64,000 bases of DNA from Isoptericola chiayiensis (GTDB lineage Bacteria; Actinomycetota; Actinomycetes; Actinomycetales; Cellulomonadaceae): NCBI RefSeq assembly GCF_013149805.1, contig NZ_JABEZT010000009.1:100999-164998 (forward strand), in the 5' to 3' direction. Both the position numbers and the translations under genes were made by a program. The notes below the pieces were generated by a model. It was not told the origin of the DNA and searched no databases. It saw only the letters and a program-made list of their open reading frames with translations. Positions 48,277 to 56,075 of the stretch are shown one piece after another; position 1 is the stretch's first letter; each line of letters begins with the position of its first letter.

Positions 48277-48879
48277 ATGATGCACCGTCTCCTCCTCATG
48301 GGGGTCGTCACGGCACTGGCTGCTGGCGCCACTCTCGCCGCTTGCAGCGGCGGCACCGGCGACGAGGCGGCGTCCTACGGTTCCGAGGCGATCGCCCCGG
48401 CCGACGCGCCCGGTGACTGGCAGGTCCACGAGACGGGTCCGGTCTCGATCGCCCTCCCTGCCGGGTGGGCGGAGGCCGAGCCGCCGTCCTCGGAGGAGGG
48501 TGCGGAGGCGTGGGCCTTCACCGACGGCACGCCGGCCGAGGGCGAGAACACCAACGGTGTCACCGTCGTCGTCTCTCCGGAGGCTCAGGGTGACATGCTC
48601 ACGCAGACCGAGAACAGCCTGCTCTCGGCGGAGCGGTCGATGGGTGCCGTGGACGGGTCGTCCGAACAGCTCACCTGGCCCGGTGCCGCCGACGCCGCCT
48701 ACTCGACCTACTTCGTGACGATCCCGCTCGGCAGCGAGGACGGCGAGCAGATCCGGTTCGAGTCGCTCGGTGTGGTGAACGAGGCGGGTGAGCAGGCCTT
48801 CGTGCTCGTCTACGGTCCTGACGCCACCTATGACGCGGACGCCGTCCACCAGGTGCTCGAGTCGGTGACCGTGCAGTGA
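48277..48879 (+). CDS. PEGW/PAGW-type lipoprotein, copy C
   Basis: A 200-residue lipoprotein: signal LLLMGVVTALAAGATLAAC, then VSIALPAGWAEAEPPSSEEG, an interior GVTVVVSPEAQGDMLTQTEN, and a C-terminal DADAVHQVLESVTVQ. It follows the same domain plan as the other lipoproteins of the locus, with PAGW in place of PEGW. Two adjacent ATGs (48277, 48280). Coupled by GTGA to the next membrane protein. Confidence 0.68.
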   Translation: MMHRLLLMGVVTALAAGATLAACSGGTGDEAASYGSEAIAPADAPGDWQVHETGPVSIALPAGWAEAEPPSSEEGAEAWAFTDGTPAEGENTNGVTVVVSPEAQGDMLTQTENSLLSAERSMGAVDGSSEQLTWPGAADAAYSTYFVTIPLGSEDGEQIRFESLGVVNEAGEQAFVLVYGPDATYDADAVHQVLESVTVQ

Positions 48880-49421
48880 GCGGCGGTCCGTACTCGCGTG
48901 AACGCCGCCGGGCATCGCTGAAGGGTTTCGGCTACCTCGCGTTGATCGGTGGCCCGGCCGCGGTGCTCGTGAGTCTCGTCATGGCGTTCGGACTGTGGTC
49001 CGCTGGTGATGACGACTCATCGTTCGGGCTCAGGTCCACCGTCGCCGCTGGCGACTCACTGGTCGTCAACGAGCCGGACGCCACGGTCGTGCTGTGGGCG
49101 ACTCCGGGCGACATCGAACTCGGTGAGGTCTCCTGTGAGACCCGGGACAGCTCCCTTCCGATGGATGGAGCTCCGCAGGAGCCGGGGGCGGCGGTGCAGC
49201 TCGACGACGACGGCGCGCAGTGGGTCCGGCTGAACGCCGTCGAGGGAATGCAGAGGTCCGTGACCTGCAGCGGGCCAGGCATGACCGAGTTCGGCTACGC
49301 CGCCGACGCAGAAGTCGACCAGGACCGAGGCGCTTGGTTCTTCGGCGTGTTCGGCGTGCTCGTCACCGGGGCGGGTCTGCTGGCCCGTCGTCTGACGCGC
49401 AACTCCTCCGGTCGCCCGTAG
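48876..49421 (+). CDS. two-helix membrane protein paired with lipoprotein copy C
   Basis: A 181-residue protein with helices at about 18-42 and 152-172 and an acidic outer domain of ~110 residues between them containing two cysteines (VSCETRD, VTCSGPG) that could form a disulfide. No family recognised. Its arrangement (lipoprotein, then membrane protein, overlapping) repeats the pattern of the neighbouring pairs. Confidence 0.62.
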   Translation: MSGGPYSRERRRASLKGFGYLALIGGPAAVLVSLVMAFGLWSAGDDDSSFGLRSTVAAGDSLVVNEPDATVVLWATPGDIELGEVSCETRDSSLPMDGAPQEPGAAVQLDDDGAQWVRLNAVEGMQRSVTCSGPGMTEFGYAADAEVDQDRGAWFFGVFGVLVTGAGLLARRLTRNSSGRP

Positions 49422-49471
49422 GACGAGGAGGCACCGTGCGCGGAGTCGGGCACGGAGGACGAGGAGGAGAT

Positions 49472-50107
49472 GTGGGAGTCGTTCCGGGGATGCGGCGGCA
49501 CCTCTCGGGCTCGATGGTCGTGCTGGCCATGGTGCTCGCCGGGTGTACGGCCGGGGGAGACAGCGGGGAGCCGGCCGAGCTCGAGGCCGATCTCGCCGCG
49601 GAGTACGGCGGCGAGACGTGGACCGTCACCTCATCGGACTCGATCGACGGGGCGGAGAGCTATGCGTCCGACGGCGTCGAGTTCCAGCTCCCGCCGGACT
49701 GGGTCGTGGACCGCACGGAGAGCGAGGAGTTCGTCCAGCTCCAGGTCTACGACCCGGATGACGAGCTGAGCATCGTCGGGATCACCGTTGCGACCAAGGA
49801 CGTCAGTGACGGTGACGTGATCCTCGCCTCCGACGCCACGTTCACCCAGCTCGGCGCCAGTGGTGCCCACAACCTCGAGCGGCACGTCGTGGAGTGGGGG
49901 ACCTGGCCGTTCGCCGTCGCGATCTCGGGCGATGTCGTCCGCGAGGAGACCGAGGACTCGACGTTCGTCTCGATCAGCGGCCGCGACGAGGCCGGTTCGC
50001 TCCGGGTCGGGCTCTCCGCGCAGACGTCCGAGGGTGAGCTGGAGGACGCCCTGCAGTACCGGGTCCTGCGCACGGTCCGGGCGACACATGGGTCGTCCGA
50101 TGACTGA
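49472..50107 (+). CDS. PEGW-type lipoprotein, copy D
   Basis: A 211-residue lipoprotein paralogous to the product of 41236. Matching blocks are SIDGAESYASDGVEFQLPPDW with IDGASPYTEDGITVQVPEGW, LQVYDPDDELSIVGITV with IMVYDPADELNPVAITV, TFTQLGASGAHNLERHVVEW with TWTQLGAAGATELERHPVEW, and STFVSISGRDEAGS with STFVSISARDEAES. The lipobox is LAMVLAGC. The GTG at 49472 follows GAGGAGGAGAT; the ATG at 49490 would give a tidier signal peptide and is a fair alternative. Confidence 0.72.
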   Translation: MGVVPGMRRHLSGSMVVLAMVLAGCTAGGDSGEPAELEADLAAEYGGETWTVTSSDSIDGAESYASDGVEFQLPPDWVVDRTESEEFVQLQVYDPDDELSIVGITVATKDVSDGDVILASDATFTQLGASGAHNLERHVVEWGTWPFAVAISGDVVREETEDSTFVSISGRDEAGSLRVGLSAQTSEGELEDALQYRVLRTVRATHGSSDD

Positions 50108-50534
50108 CGTGACCGACACGGCGGCCTTCGGCGCGCTGACGGTGGTCGTGGCCCTGCTGCTCTCGGCCGGGTGCGCGGTGTACGTGGTGGTGATGTGGCG
50201 CCGGCAGCGGGCCTACGCGAACGGTGTGCGGGGCACCGCGGTGGTGATCGGTATCGAGGCCACGCCCTGGGCGGTGCGGCACAACCACTTCGCCCGGGCG
50301 ACCGAGACGGTGACGGTGGCGACCCACCAGTGCCCGCACGGCGTCCGGCAGGAGCGGATCCCGCCCGGGCAGTACGTGGTGGGGCAGACGGTCGAGGTGG
50401 TGCAGCCGGAGGGCCGCCCGGACCTGGTGCGCCTCGATCGTGCCGACGTCGTCGGGATGCCTCGCCTGGTGTGGGGGTTCGCGGCCATGGCGGTCCTGGC
50501 CCCGGTGATCGCGTTGCGGGGCCTGGCTTCCTGA
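50100..50534 (+). CDS. DUF3592-like membrane protein, copy D
   Basis: A 144-residue paralogue of the product of 42304: an N-terminal helix, a basic turn (MWRRQRAYANGVRG), the shared core PPGQYVVGQTVEVVQPEGRP, and a C-terminal helix. It overlaps the lipoprotein gene by eight bases. In copy A an extra membrane gene stands between the two partners; here they are adjacent. An in-frame ATG at 50088 is also possible. Confidence 0.68.
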   Translation: MTDVTDTAAFGALTVVVALLLSAGCAVYVVVMWRRQRAYANGVRGTAVVIGIEATPWAVRHNHFARATETVTVATHQCPHGVRQERIPPGQYVVGQTVEVVQPEGRPDLVRLDRADVVGMPRLVWGFAAMAVLAPVIALRGLAS

Positions 50535-50597
50535 GGCTGCGGCCGCTCGGTCCGGTCGTGTTCTGGCCGCCCGGACCCTCGACCGCCCCCGGTGGCG

Positions 50598-51698
50598 TCA
50601 GCGCGCCGAGTCGACCGAGACCTCGAGGCCGTCCAGCGGCACGTCGGTGCTGGCGGTGCCCAGCACGGCGAACCGGTCCGTCACCCGCAGCACGCCGTGG
50701 TAGGCGGCGCCGTCGGCTCCGGTGTACTCGAAGGTGACCCGGTCGGCGCTCTGCTCCAGCACCTCGAAGGTCGGGACGTTGCCGGTCATGTCGGTGACGT
50801 AGAGCTCTGTGAACCCGTCCTGCGGGGAGCCGCTCACCGCGATCTGCTGCAGCGACTCGGCGTCCTCGGGGGACGACCAGGAGTACGTCCACGTCGGCGA
50901 GAGGGTGCCGGTCTCGGTGAGGCCCTCGGGGACGTCGACGCTGACGGTGCCCGCAGCGACGCGTTCGTAGCCGTCGGCCACGGCCGGGGCGAAGACGGTG
51001 GGGGCCGCGGCCACCGCGGCGGTGGCGACCAGGAACGCGACGACGACGGCAGCACCGACGGCGGCGACGGTGTCGCGTCCGCCCCGGGTCACCCGCGGGA
51101 CGGCGCCGGTCATGGTGTTGACCCGTGCGTCGCCGGACGGGGCCGCGAAGACCTCGGTGCCGTCGTCGTGCCGCGTGGCGGAGGACGGCGCGGCACCGGG
51201 CCACACCGCCTCCTGCAGGGTGGCGGCGCGCCGGTTCTTGACCCGGCCGACGAGGACACCGGTCGCGGCGGGCGTCACCACCGCGAGCACCACCAGCAGG
51301 ACGCCGAGCGCGGGGGAGGCGTAGCTCTGGCCGTTGACCTGGAGCTGCGCGGCGATCCCCGTGGTCGCCTGGGCGATGCCGGCCAGGACGAGCCACAGCA
51401 GCGTGGGTCCGCCGAGGGCGACCACGGACCACTTCCACCACGCCATGCCGGTGTGCCACCGGTACACCCCGCACGCGGTCAGGCCGGCGACGGCCCCGGC
51501 CGCCACGGGCGTCAGCACCAGCAAGGCGACGACGGCGACCATCGTCCCGCCGAACGCCGTCGAGCCCGCGTCGGGGTCCAGCAGCGACCCCGAGGCCGCC
51601 ACGGTGACGAGCACGGCAGCGAGCAGGAGGACGAAGCCGACGGCGGCGTAGGCGGCGGCGCCGAGCAGCCAGGCGGTGGCGAGACGAAGTGGGCGCAT
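50598..51698 (-). CDS. membrane protein fused to a PEGL outer domain
   Basis: A 366-residue protein. The first ~165 residues form about four membrane helices; a cytoplasmic linker follows (about 165-225), then one more helix (AAVGAAVVVAFLVATAAVA) and an outer domain with VSVDVPEGLTETGTLSPTWT, FEYTGADGAAYHGVLRV and PLDGLEVSVDSAR. The outer domain matches lipoprotein copy B and the N-terminal half resembles its partner membrane protein, so this gene appears to fuse both. It is on the opposite strand from the rest of the locus and converges with copy D. The ATG at 51698 fits the first helix. Confidence 0.72.
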   Translation of the reverse strand: MRPLRLATAWLLGAAAYAAVGFVLLLAAVLVTVAASGSLLDPDAGSTAFGGTMVAVVALLVLTPVAAGAVAGLTACGVYRWHTGMAWWKWSVVALGGPTLLWLVLAGIAQATTGIAAQLQVNGQSYASPALGVLLVVLAVVTPAATGVLVGRVKNRRAATLQEAVWPGAAPSSATRHDDGTEVFAAPSGDARVNTMTGAVPRVTRGGRDTVAAVGAAVVVAFLVATAAVAAAPTVFAPAVADGYERVAAGTVSVDVPEGLTETGTLSPTWTYSWSSPEDAESLQQIAVSGSPQDGFTELYVTDMTGNVPTFEVLEQSADRVTFEYTGADGAAYHGVLRVTDRFAVLGTASTDVPLDGLEVSVDSAR

Positions 51699-51770
51699 GG
51701 AGGTCCTCAACGGTCGGTGGATCGAGCGCGCCCATGCTGGCAGCCGCGCCCGCGCCCGGACAGGGCCCGT

Positions 51771-51790
51771 GGGCCCAACGTCGGGCCCAG
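51771..51790 (-). promoter_or_regulatory. tandem TGGGCCC repeat before the fused membrane gene
   Basis: On the minus strand CTGGGCCC-GACG-TTGGGCCC, with a 12-bp repeat spacing as at 37164. A CATGG lies 54 bases downstream, close to the 55 bases seen before flp, hinting at one promoter type. Confidence 0.4.
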
Positions 51791-51891
51791 GTGCCGTGCT
51801 GCTCCCGGGCAGGTCCGGAGCCGATCGGGGAGCGCGGTAGCGTGCGCCACCGGGCGTCCTCGACGGTCGTCGACGCCCACGAGGAGGAACA

Positions 51892-52506
51892 GTGGCGGGA
51901 CGGATTCCGAAGAACGGGGCCACGGCAGCTCTCGTGGCTGTGGCCGCGCTCCTGATGCTGAGCCTGCTGCTCGACCTGACCGGTGGCGTCGCCGAGGCGA
52001 CGACGCTGGGGGTCGCGCTGCTCGTCGCGGTCGTTGTCGTGGTCGCCGTCCTGCGGGGTGCGCACCGACGCGTCGTCGCCTGTGCCCGCAACGCTGCGCG
52101 CCACCGCCCGGGAGCAGTAGTCGTCCCCGGCGTGACGACCGCGGAGATGCCCGCGATCGCCCGGCACCAGGGGTCGTCGGCCCGTGGCTGGTCGTCGGCG
52201 GGCGGCAGCGCGGTCGCTGTCGTGGTGACGCCGACGGGGCTGGAGGTGTGGGGCCGGCGGGACACCGCGCCCCGCTGGGTGGTGCAGCGCACCCGTGACG
52301 GCGTCACGAGCAACACTGCTGCGTTCGGTGGCCGGGAGGTTCCGGCCGTGTGGGCGCACGACGGTCTCGCGGCGGTGGTGTTCGTCCCTGCCTATCGGCC
52401 CCTGCGGGCCAGCGCGGGGATGGTGGGGGACGACGTCGGGCGGGCTCTGGCCGACCTCGGTGCCGACCCCGACGGACGATCCGCCGACGACGATGTCATG
52501 ATGTGA
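51892..52506 (+). CDS. two-helix membrane protein with soluble domain
   Basis: A 204-residue protein with two adjacent helices (about 10-30 and 38-54) and a ~140-residue C-terminal domain (AVAVVVTPTGLEVWGRRDTA, FVPAYRPLRASAGMVGDD). I do not recognise a family. GAGGAGGA lies just before the GTG. Divergent from the fused membrane gene, with a G/C-rich gap carrying the TGGGCCC repeat between them. It ends the accessory envelope block. Confidence 0.65.
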   Translation: MAGRIPKNGATAALVAVAALLMLSLLLDLTGGVAEATTLGVALLVAVVVVVAVLRGAHRRVVACARNAARHRPGAVVVPGVTTAEMPAIARHQGSSARGWSSAGGSAVAVVVTPTGLEVWGRRDTAPRWVVQRTRDGVTSNTAAFGGREVPAVWAHDGLAAVVFVPAYRPLRASAGMVGDDVGRALADLGADPDGRSADDDVMM

Positions 52507-52567
52507 GACATGACGTTCACTTCCCGAGACGGATATGGCATCCTGGGGTTTCGTTGAGACGCTGGGA

Positions 52568-52610
52568 GTGAGGTAAACCTCACCTCGACGGAGGCGAGAC
52601 CTCCTAGAAT
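52568..52610 (+). promoter_or_regulatory. fprA promoter with iron-box-like palindrome
   Basis: GTGAGGTAAACCTCAC (52568-52583) is a perfect palindrome; the 19 bases from 52569 match the DtxR/IdeR consensus at 14 positions by hand count. A TAGAAT -10 box follows at 52605-52610, so the palindrome covers the -35 region, a repressor-like position. Iron control of fprA is therefore plausible. Confidence 0.5.
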
Positions 52611-52651
52611 CGAACTCCACGCAAGCCCCGATCCGGAAGGCGTACCTCGCA

Positions 52652-54058
52652 GTGAGCAGCACCCGACCTCTGCGCGTCGCGATCGTCGGCGCAGGCCCCG
52701 CGGGCATCTACGCCGCGGACATCCTGTCCAAGACCGACCTCGACGTCAGCATCGACCTCTTCGAGCGGCTGCCGGCCCCCTTCGGCCTCGTGCGCTACGG
52801 CGTCGCCCCCGACCACCCGCGGATCAAGGGCATCATCGGTGCCCTGCACAAGGTGCTGTCCCGGGGTGACGTGCGTCTGCTGGCCAACGTCAACTACGGC
52901 GTGGACCTCAAGCTGGAGGACCTGCGGCAGTACTACGACGCCGTCGTCTTCTCCACCGGCGCCATCAAGGACGCCGAGCTGCCGATCCCCGGCATCGACC
53001 TCGACGGGTCCTACGGCGCCGCCGACTTCGTCTCCTGGTTCGACGGGCACCCCGACGTGCCGCGCACCTGGCCGCTGGAGGCCCAGCACGTCGCCGTCCT
53101 CGGCGCCGGCAACGTGGCCCTGGACGTCTCACGCATCCTGGCCAAGCACCCCAAGGACCTGATGTCCACGGAGATCCCGGCCAACGTCCAGGCGGGTCTC
53201 GAGGCCTCGCCGGTCACCGACGTGCACGTCTTCGCGCGCCGCGGCCCGGCCCAGGTGAAGTTCTCGCCGCTGGAGCTGCGCGAGCTCGGCCACGTGCCGG
53301 ACGTCGACATCGTCGTCTACCCGGAGGACTTCGACTTCGACGAGGGCTCGATGGCCGCCATCGAGGCCACGAACCAGACCAAGCAGGTCGTCAAGACCCT
53401 CACGGACTGGACCCTGGTCGAGCCGTCCCAGCAGACGGCGTCGCGGCGCATCCACCTGCACTTCCTGCAGGCCCCGTCCGAGGTGCTCGGCGAGGACGGC
53501 AAGGTCGTCGGGCTGCGCACCGAGCGCACGGCGCTGCAGGGCGACGGCACGGTCAAGGGCACCGGCGAGTTCCACGACTGGCCGGTCCAGGCCGTCTACC
53601 GCGCCGTCGGCTACTTCGGCTCCCCGCTGCCGGAGATCCCCTTCGACGACCTCAAGGGCGTCATCTCCAACCGCGAGGGTCGCGTCGTCGACCTCGACGG
53701 CGAACATCTGCCCGGCGTCTACGCCACCGGCTGGATCAAGCGCGGACCCGTGGGCCTCATCGGGCACACCAAGTCCGACGCCTCCGAGACGATCCGCCAC
53801 CTGGTCGAGGACGTCACCGGAGTCGGCGACGGCGGCGACGTGGCCGACGGGTCGCTCGACGGCGGCCGCACCGCCCCGCACGGCGAGCCGGCGCAGATCG
53901 TCGACTTCCTCGTCGAGCGCGGCGTCGACGTCATCACCTGGGACGAGTTCACGCTGCTGGACGCCCACGAGCTCGGTCTCGGCGAGACCGCCGGTCGCGA
54001 GCGCGTCAAGGTCGTCCCGCGCGAGGAGATGATCGACATCGCCAAGGGTCGCGCCTGA
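52652..54058 (+). CDS. fprA: ferredoxin/adrenodoxin-type NADP reductase
   Basis: An FAD flavoprotein of 468 residues that passes electrons between NADPH and ferredoxin, like mycobacterial FprA. FAD site VAIVGAGPAGIYAADIL, RYGVAPDHPRIK, NADP site VAVLGAGNVALDVSRIL, and the second FAD motif GVYATGWIKRGPVGLIGHTK. GTG start with GGAAGG at 52635. It has its own promoter, separate from the envelope genes before it. No ferredoxin gene is adjacent. Confidence 0.95.
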   Translation: MSSTRPLRVAIVGAGPAGIYAADILSKTDLDVSIDLFERLPAPFGLVRYGVAPDHPRIKGIIGALHKVLSRGDVRLLANVNYGVDLKLEDLRQYYDAVVFSTGAIKDAELPIPGIDLDGSYGAADFVSWFDGHPDVPRTWPLEAQHVAVLGAGNVALDVSRILAKHPKDLMSTEIPANVQAGLEASPVTDVHVFARRGPAQVKFSPLELRELGHVPDVDIVVYPEDFDFDEGSMAAIEATNQTKQVVKTLTDWTLVEPSQQTASRRIHLHFLQAPSEVLGEDGKVVGLRTERTALQGDGTVKGTGEFHDWPVQAVYRAVGYFGSPLPEIPFDDLKGVISNREGRVVDLDGEHLPGVYATGWIKRGPVGLIGHTKSDASETIRHLVEDVTGVGDGGDVADGSLDGGRTAPHGEPAQIVDFLVERGVDVITWDEFTLLDAHELGLGETAGRERVKVVPREEMIDIAKGRA

Positions 54059-54064
54059 CGATCC

Positions 54065-54079
54065 CCGCGAGGTAGACCA
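54065..54079 (+). repeat. solitary copy of the GAGGTAG repeat
   Basis: CCGCGAGGTAGACCA, seven bases after the fprA stop, is identical over 15 bases to a unit of the array downstream of thiC (63750-63764). The rest of the gap to htpX (54080-54232) is G/C-rich with short hairpins, one possibly a weak terminator (CCCCG-N6-CGGGG, around 54083). Confidence 0.55.
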
Positions 54080-54232
54080 ACGCCCCGCGGGTTCGGGGAG
54101 CTCGGGGGCGCTGGGGCGGCACCCGCCGCAGCGCGCAGCACGCAGGGCGGGAACCGCCGTCGAGCCCCGCGCGTTGCCTCGGTGGAACCCGCCGGACCGC
54201 CCGGCCCGGCGGGTGGAGGAAGGAGTCATCCG

Positions 54233-55126
54233 GTGGGTCATCGCCACTTCAACGGTCTGAAGACCGTCCTGCTGTTCGGTGTGCTGTGGGCGGTGCTGCT
54301 CGGTCTGTGGGCCGTGTTCTTCCGCGGCAGCCAGGGCATGCTGTTCCTCTTCACGGCCATCGGTCTGATCGGGACGTTCGTCGGGTACTGGAACTCCGAC
54401 AAGATCGCGATCAAGGCGATGCACGCCTACCCGGTGACCGAGCTCGAGGCCCCGGAGATGTACCGGATCGTGCGCGAGCTGTCCACGGTGGCCCGCCAGC
54501 CCATGCCGCGGCTGTACATCTCGCCCACCCAGGCGCCCAACGCGTTCGCCACCGGCCGCAACCCCAAGAACGCCGCCGTGTGCTGCACCGAGGGCATCCT
54601 GCGCATCCTCGACGAGCGCGAGCTGCGCGGCGTGCTGGGCCACGAGCTGATGCACGTCTACAACCGCGACATCCTCACCTCCTCGGTCGCGTCCGCGTTG
54701 GCGGGCGTCATCACGTCGCTCGCGCAGTTCCTGCTGATCTTCGGCGGCGGCGACCGCCGCGAGGGCGGCAACCCGCTGGCCGCGATCGCCCTGGCGATCC
54801 TCGCGCCGTTCGCGGCGATGCTCATCCAGATGGCCATCTCCCGCACCCGCGAGTACGACGCCGACGAGGACGGCGCCAAGCTCACCGGCGACCCGATGGC
54901 GCTGGCCTCGGCGCTGCGCAAGCTCGAGCAGGGCACCAAGGCGGCCCCGCTGCCGCAGACGCAGTCGCTGGAGAACGTGTCCCACCTGATGCTCGCCAAC
55001 CCGTTCCGCGGCGGCGGCATGGCCAAGCTGTTCTCCACCCACCCGCCGATGGACGACCGCATCGCCCGGCTGGAGAAGATGGCCGGCGGCACCGGGTTCG
55101 GCCCGGGCGGCATCACCCGGTACTGA
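54233..55126 (+). CDS. htpX: HtpX-type membrane zinc metalloprotease
   Basis: An M48 protease of membrane protein quality control, 297 residues. Two N-terminal helices (about 12-50), the zinc motif His137-Glu138-x-x-His141 (GHELMHVYNRD), two more helices, and the third ligand Glu in REYDADEDGAKL. GTG start behind GGAGGAAGGAG; 17 upstream codons are open but proline-rich. In mycobacteria htpX follows grcC1, so this is another piece of a conserved neighbourhood. Confidence 0.94.
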   Translation: MGHRHFNGLKTVLLFGVLWAVLLGLWAVFFRGSQGMLFLFTAIGLIGTFVGYWNSDKIAIKAMHAYPVTELEAPEMYRIVRELSTVARQPMPRLYISPTQAPNAFATGRNPKNAAVCCTEGILRILDERELRGVLGHELMHVYNRDILTSSVASALAGVITSLAQFLLIFGGGDRREGGNPLAAIALAILAPFAAMLIQMAISRTREYDADEDGAKLTGDPMALASALRKLEQGTKAAPLPQTQSLENVSHLMLANPFRGGGMAKLFSTHPPMDDRIARLEKMAGGTGFGPGGITRY

Positions 55127-55199
55127 TCCGCCGCCGGCGGACCGTGCCCCCCCCGTCGGCGGACCGTCCCCCCGTCGGCGGCCCGGCGCGCGTCTTCGC

Positions 55200-55205
55200 T
55201 ACCCT
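55200..55205 (+). promoter_or_regulatory. -10 box of the potassium channel gene
   Basis: TACCCT lies eight bases before the ATG at 55214, again a probable leaderless start. Just upstream is a short G/C repeat, GTCGGCGGACCGT-CCCCCC-GTCGGCGG. Confidence 0.4.
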
Positions 55206-55213
55206 GAGGCGCG

Positions 55214-56074
55214 ATGACCGACCACACCACGCCGCCCCGCGCTCTGTCCCCGGCCCTGGACGAGGACCCTCGCGTCGCCGAGTGGGAGCGGCGCACCGAG
55301 TGGCCGCTGATCGCGGCCGCCGGGGTCTTCCTGGTCGCCTACGCCGTCCCGATCGTGTGGCCCACGGCCCCGAGCACGGTCCACAGCGTGTGCCAGTGGG
55401 TGGTGCTGGGTTCCTGGCTCGTCTTCGTCGTGGACTACGCCGCCCGTCTGCTGCTGTCCGAGCGCCGGTGGTGGTTCGTGCGCCACAACCTGCTCGACCT
55501 GGCGATCGTCGCGGTGCCGCTGCTGCGGCCGTTGCGGCTGCTGCTCCTGGTCAAGGCGATCAAGCGGCTCAACCGGGCCGGGGCGACGGCGATGCGCGGC
55601 AAGGTCGTGCTCTACGCCGCCGCGGGGTCGGCGCTGTTGGTGCTGGCCGGCGCCCTGGCGGTCACCGATGCCGAGCGGGGCGCCCCGGACAGCACCATCC
55701 AGAACGTGGGCGACGGGTTCTGGTGGGCGCTGGTGACGATGGCGACGGTCGGGTACGGCGACACCTACCCGGTGACGGTCACCGGCCGGTTCGTGGCGGT
55801 CGGCATGATGCTGGGCGGCATCGCCGTGCTGGGTGTCGTGACGGCGACGCTGTCGTCGTGGCTCGTGCAGAACGTCGAGGAGCGCTCGGACGAGGAGCGC
55901 GCCGAGCGCCGGGACTCCACGGACGACCTGTGGGCCCGCCGCGGCGACGTGGAGGGCCTGGTCGCCGAGGTCCGTGCCCTGCGTGAGGAGGTGTCGCGGC
56001 TGCGGCCCGACGGCGGCACGCCCGCCGTGGCGGAGGCGCCGCCCACGCCGTCGGACACACCGCCGGCCCGCTGA
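55214..56074 (+). CDS. voltage-gated-type potassium channel subunit
   Basis: A 286-residue ion channel. About six membrane segments including an arginine/lysine-rich S4-like helix (LRPLRLLLLVKAIKRLNR), the pore helix and the K+ selectivity filter TVGYGD (178-183), then a last helix and a charged coiled-coil tail (DVEGLVAEVRALREEVSRL) likely to help tetramerise. It resembles KvAP/Kch-like bacterial channels. Convergent with the phosphatase gene, one base apart. Confidence 0.92.
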   Translation: MTDHTTPPRALSPALDEDPRVAEWERRTEWPLIAAAGVFLVAYAVPIVWPTAPSTVHSVCQWVVLGSWLVFVVDYAARLLLSERRWWFVRHNLLDLAIVAVPLLRPLRLLLLVKAIKRLNRAGATAMRGKVVLYAAAGSALLVLAGALAVTDAERGAPDSTIQNVGDGFWWALVTMATVGYGDTYPVTVTGRFVAVGMMLGGIAVLGVVTATLSSWLVQNVEERSDEERAERRDSTDDLWARRGDVEGLVAEVRALREEVSRLRPDGGTPAVAEAPPTPSDTPPAR

Positions 56075-56075
56075 C

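Noticed and set aside
49470..49769. A protein starting at the ATG at 49470
   Set aside because: That frame gives a cysteine- and arginine-rich shadow; the frame from 49472 encodes the lipoprotein with clear paralogy to copy A.
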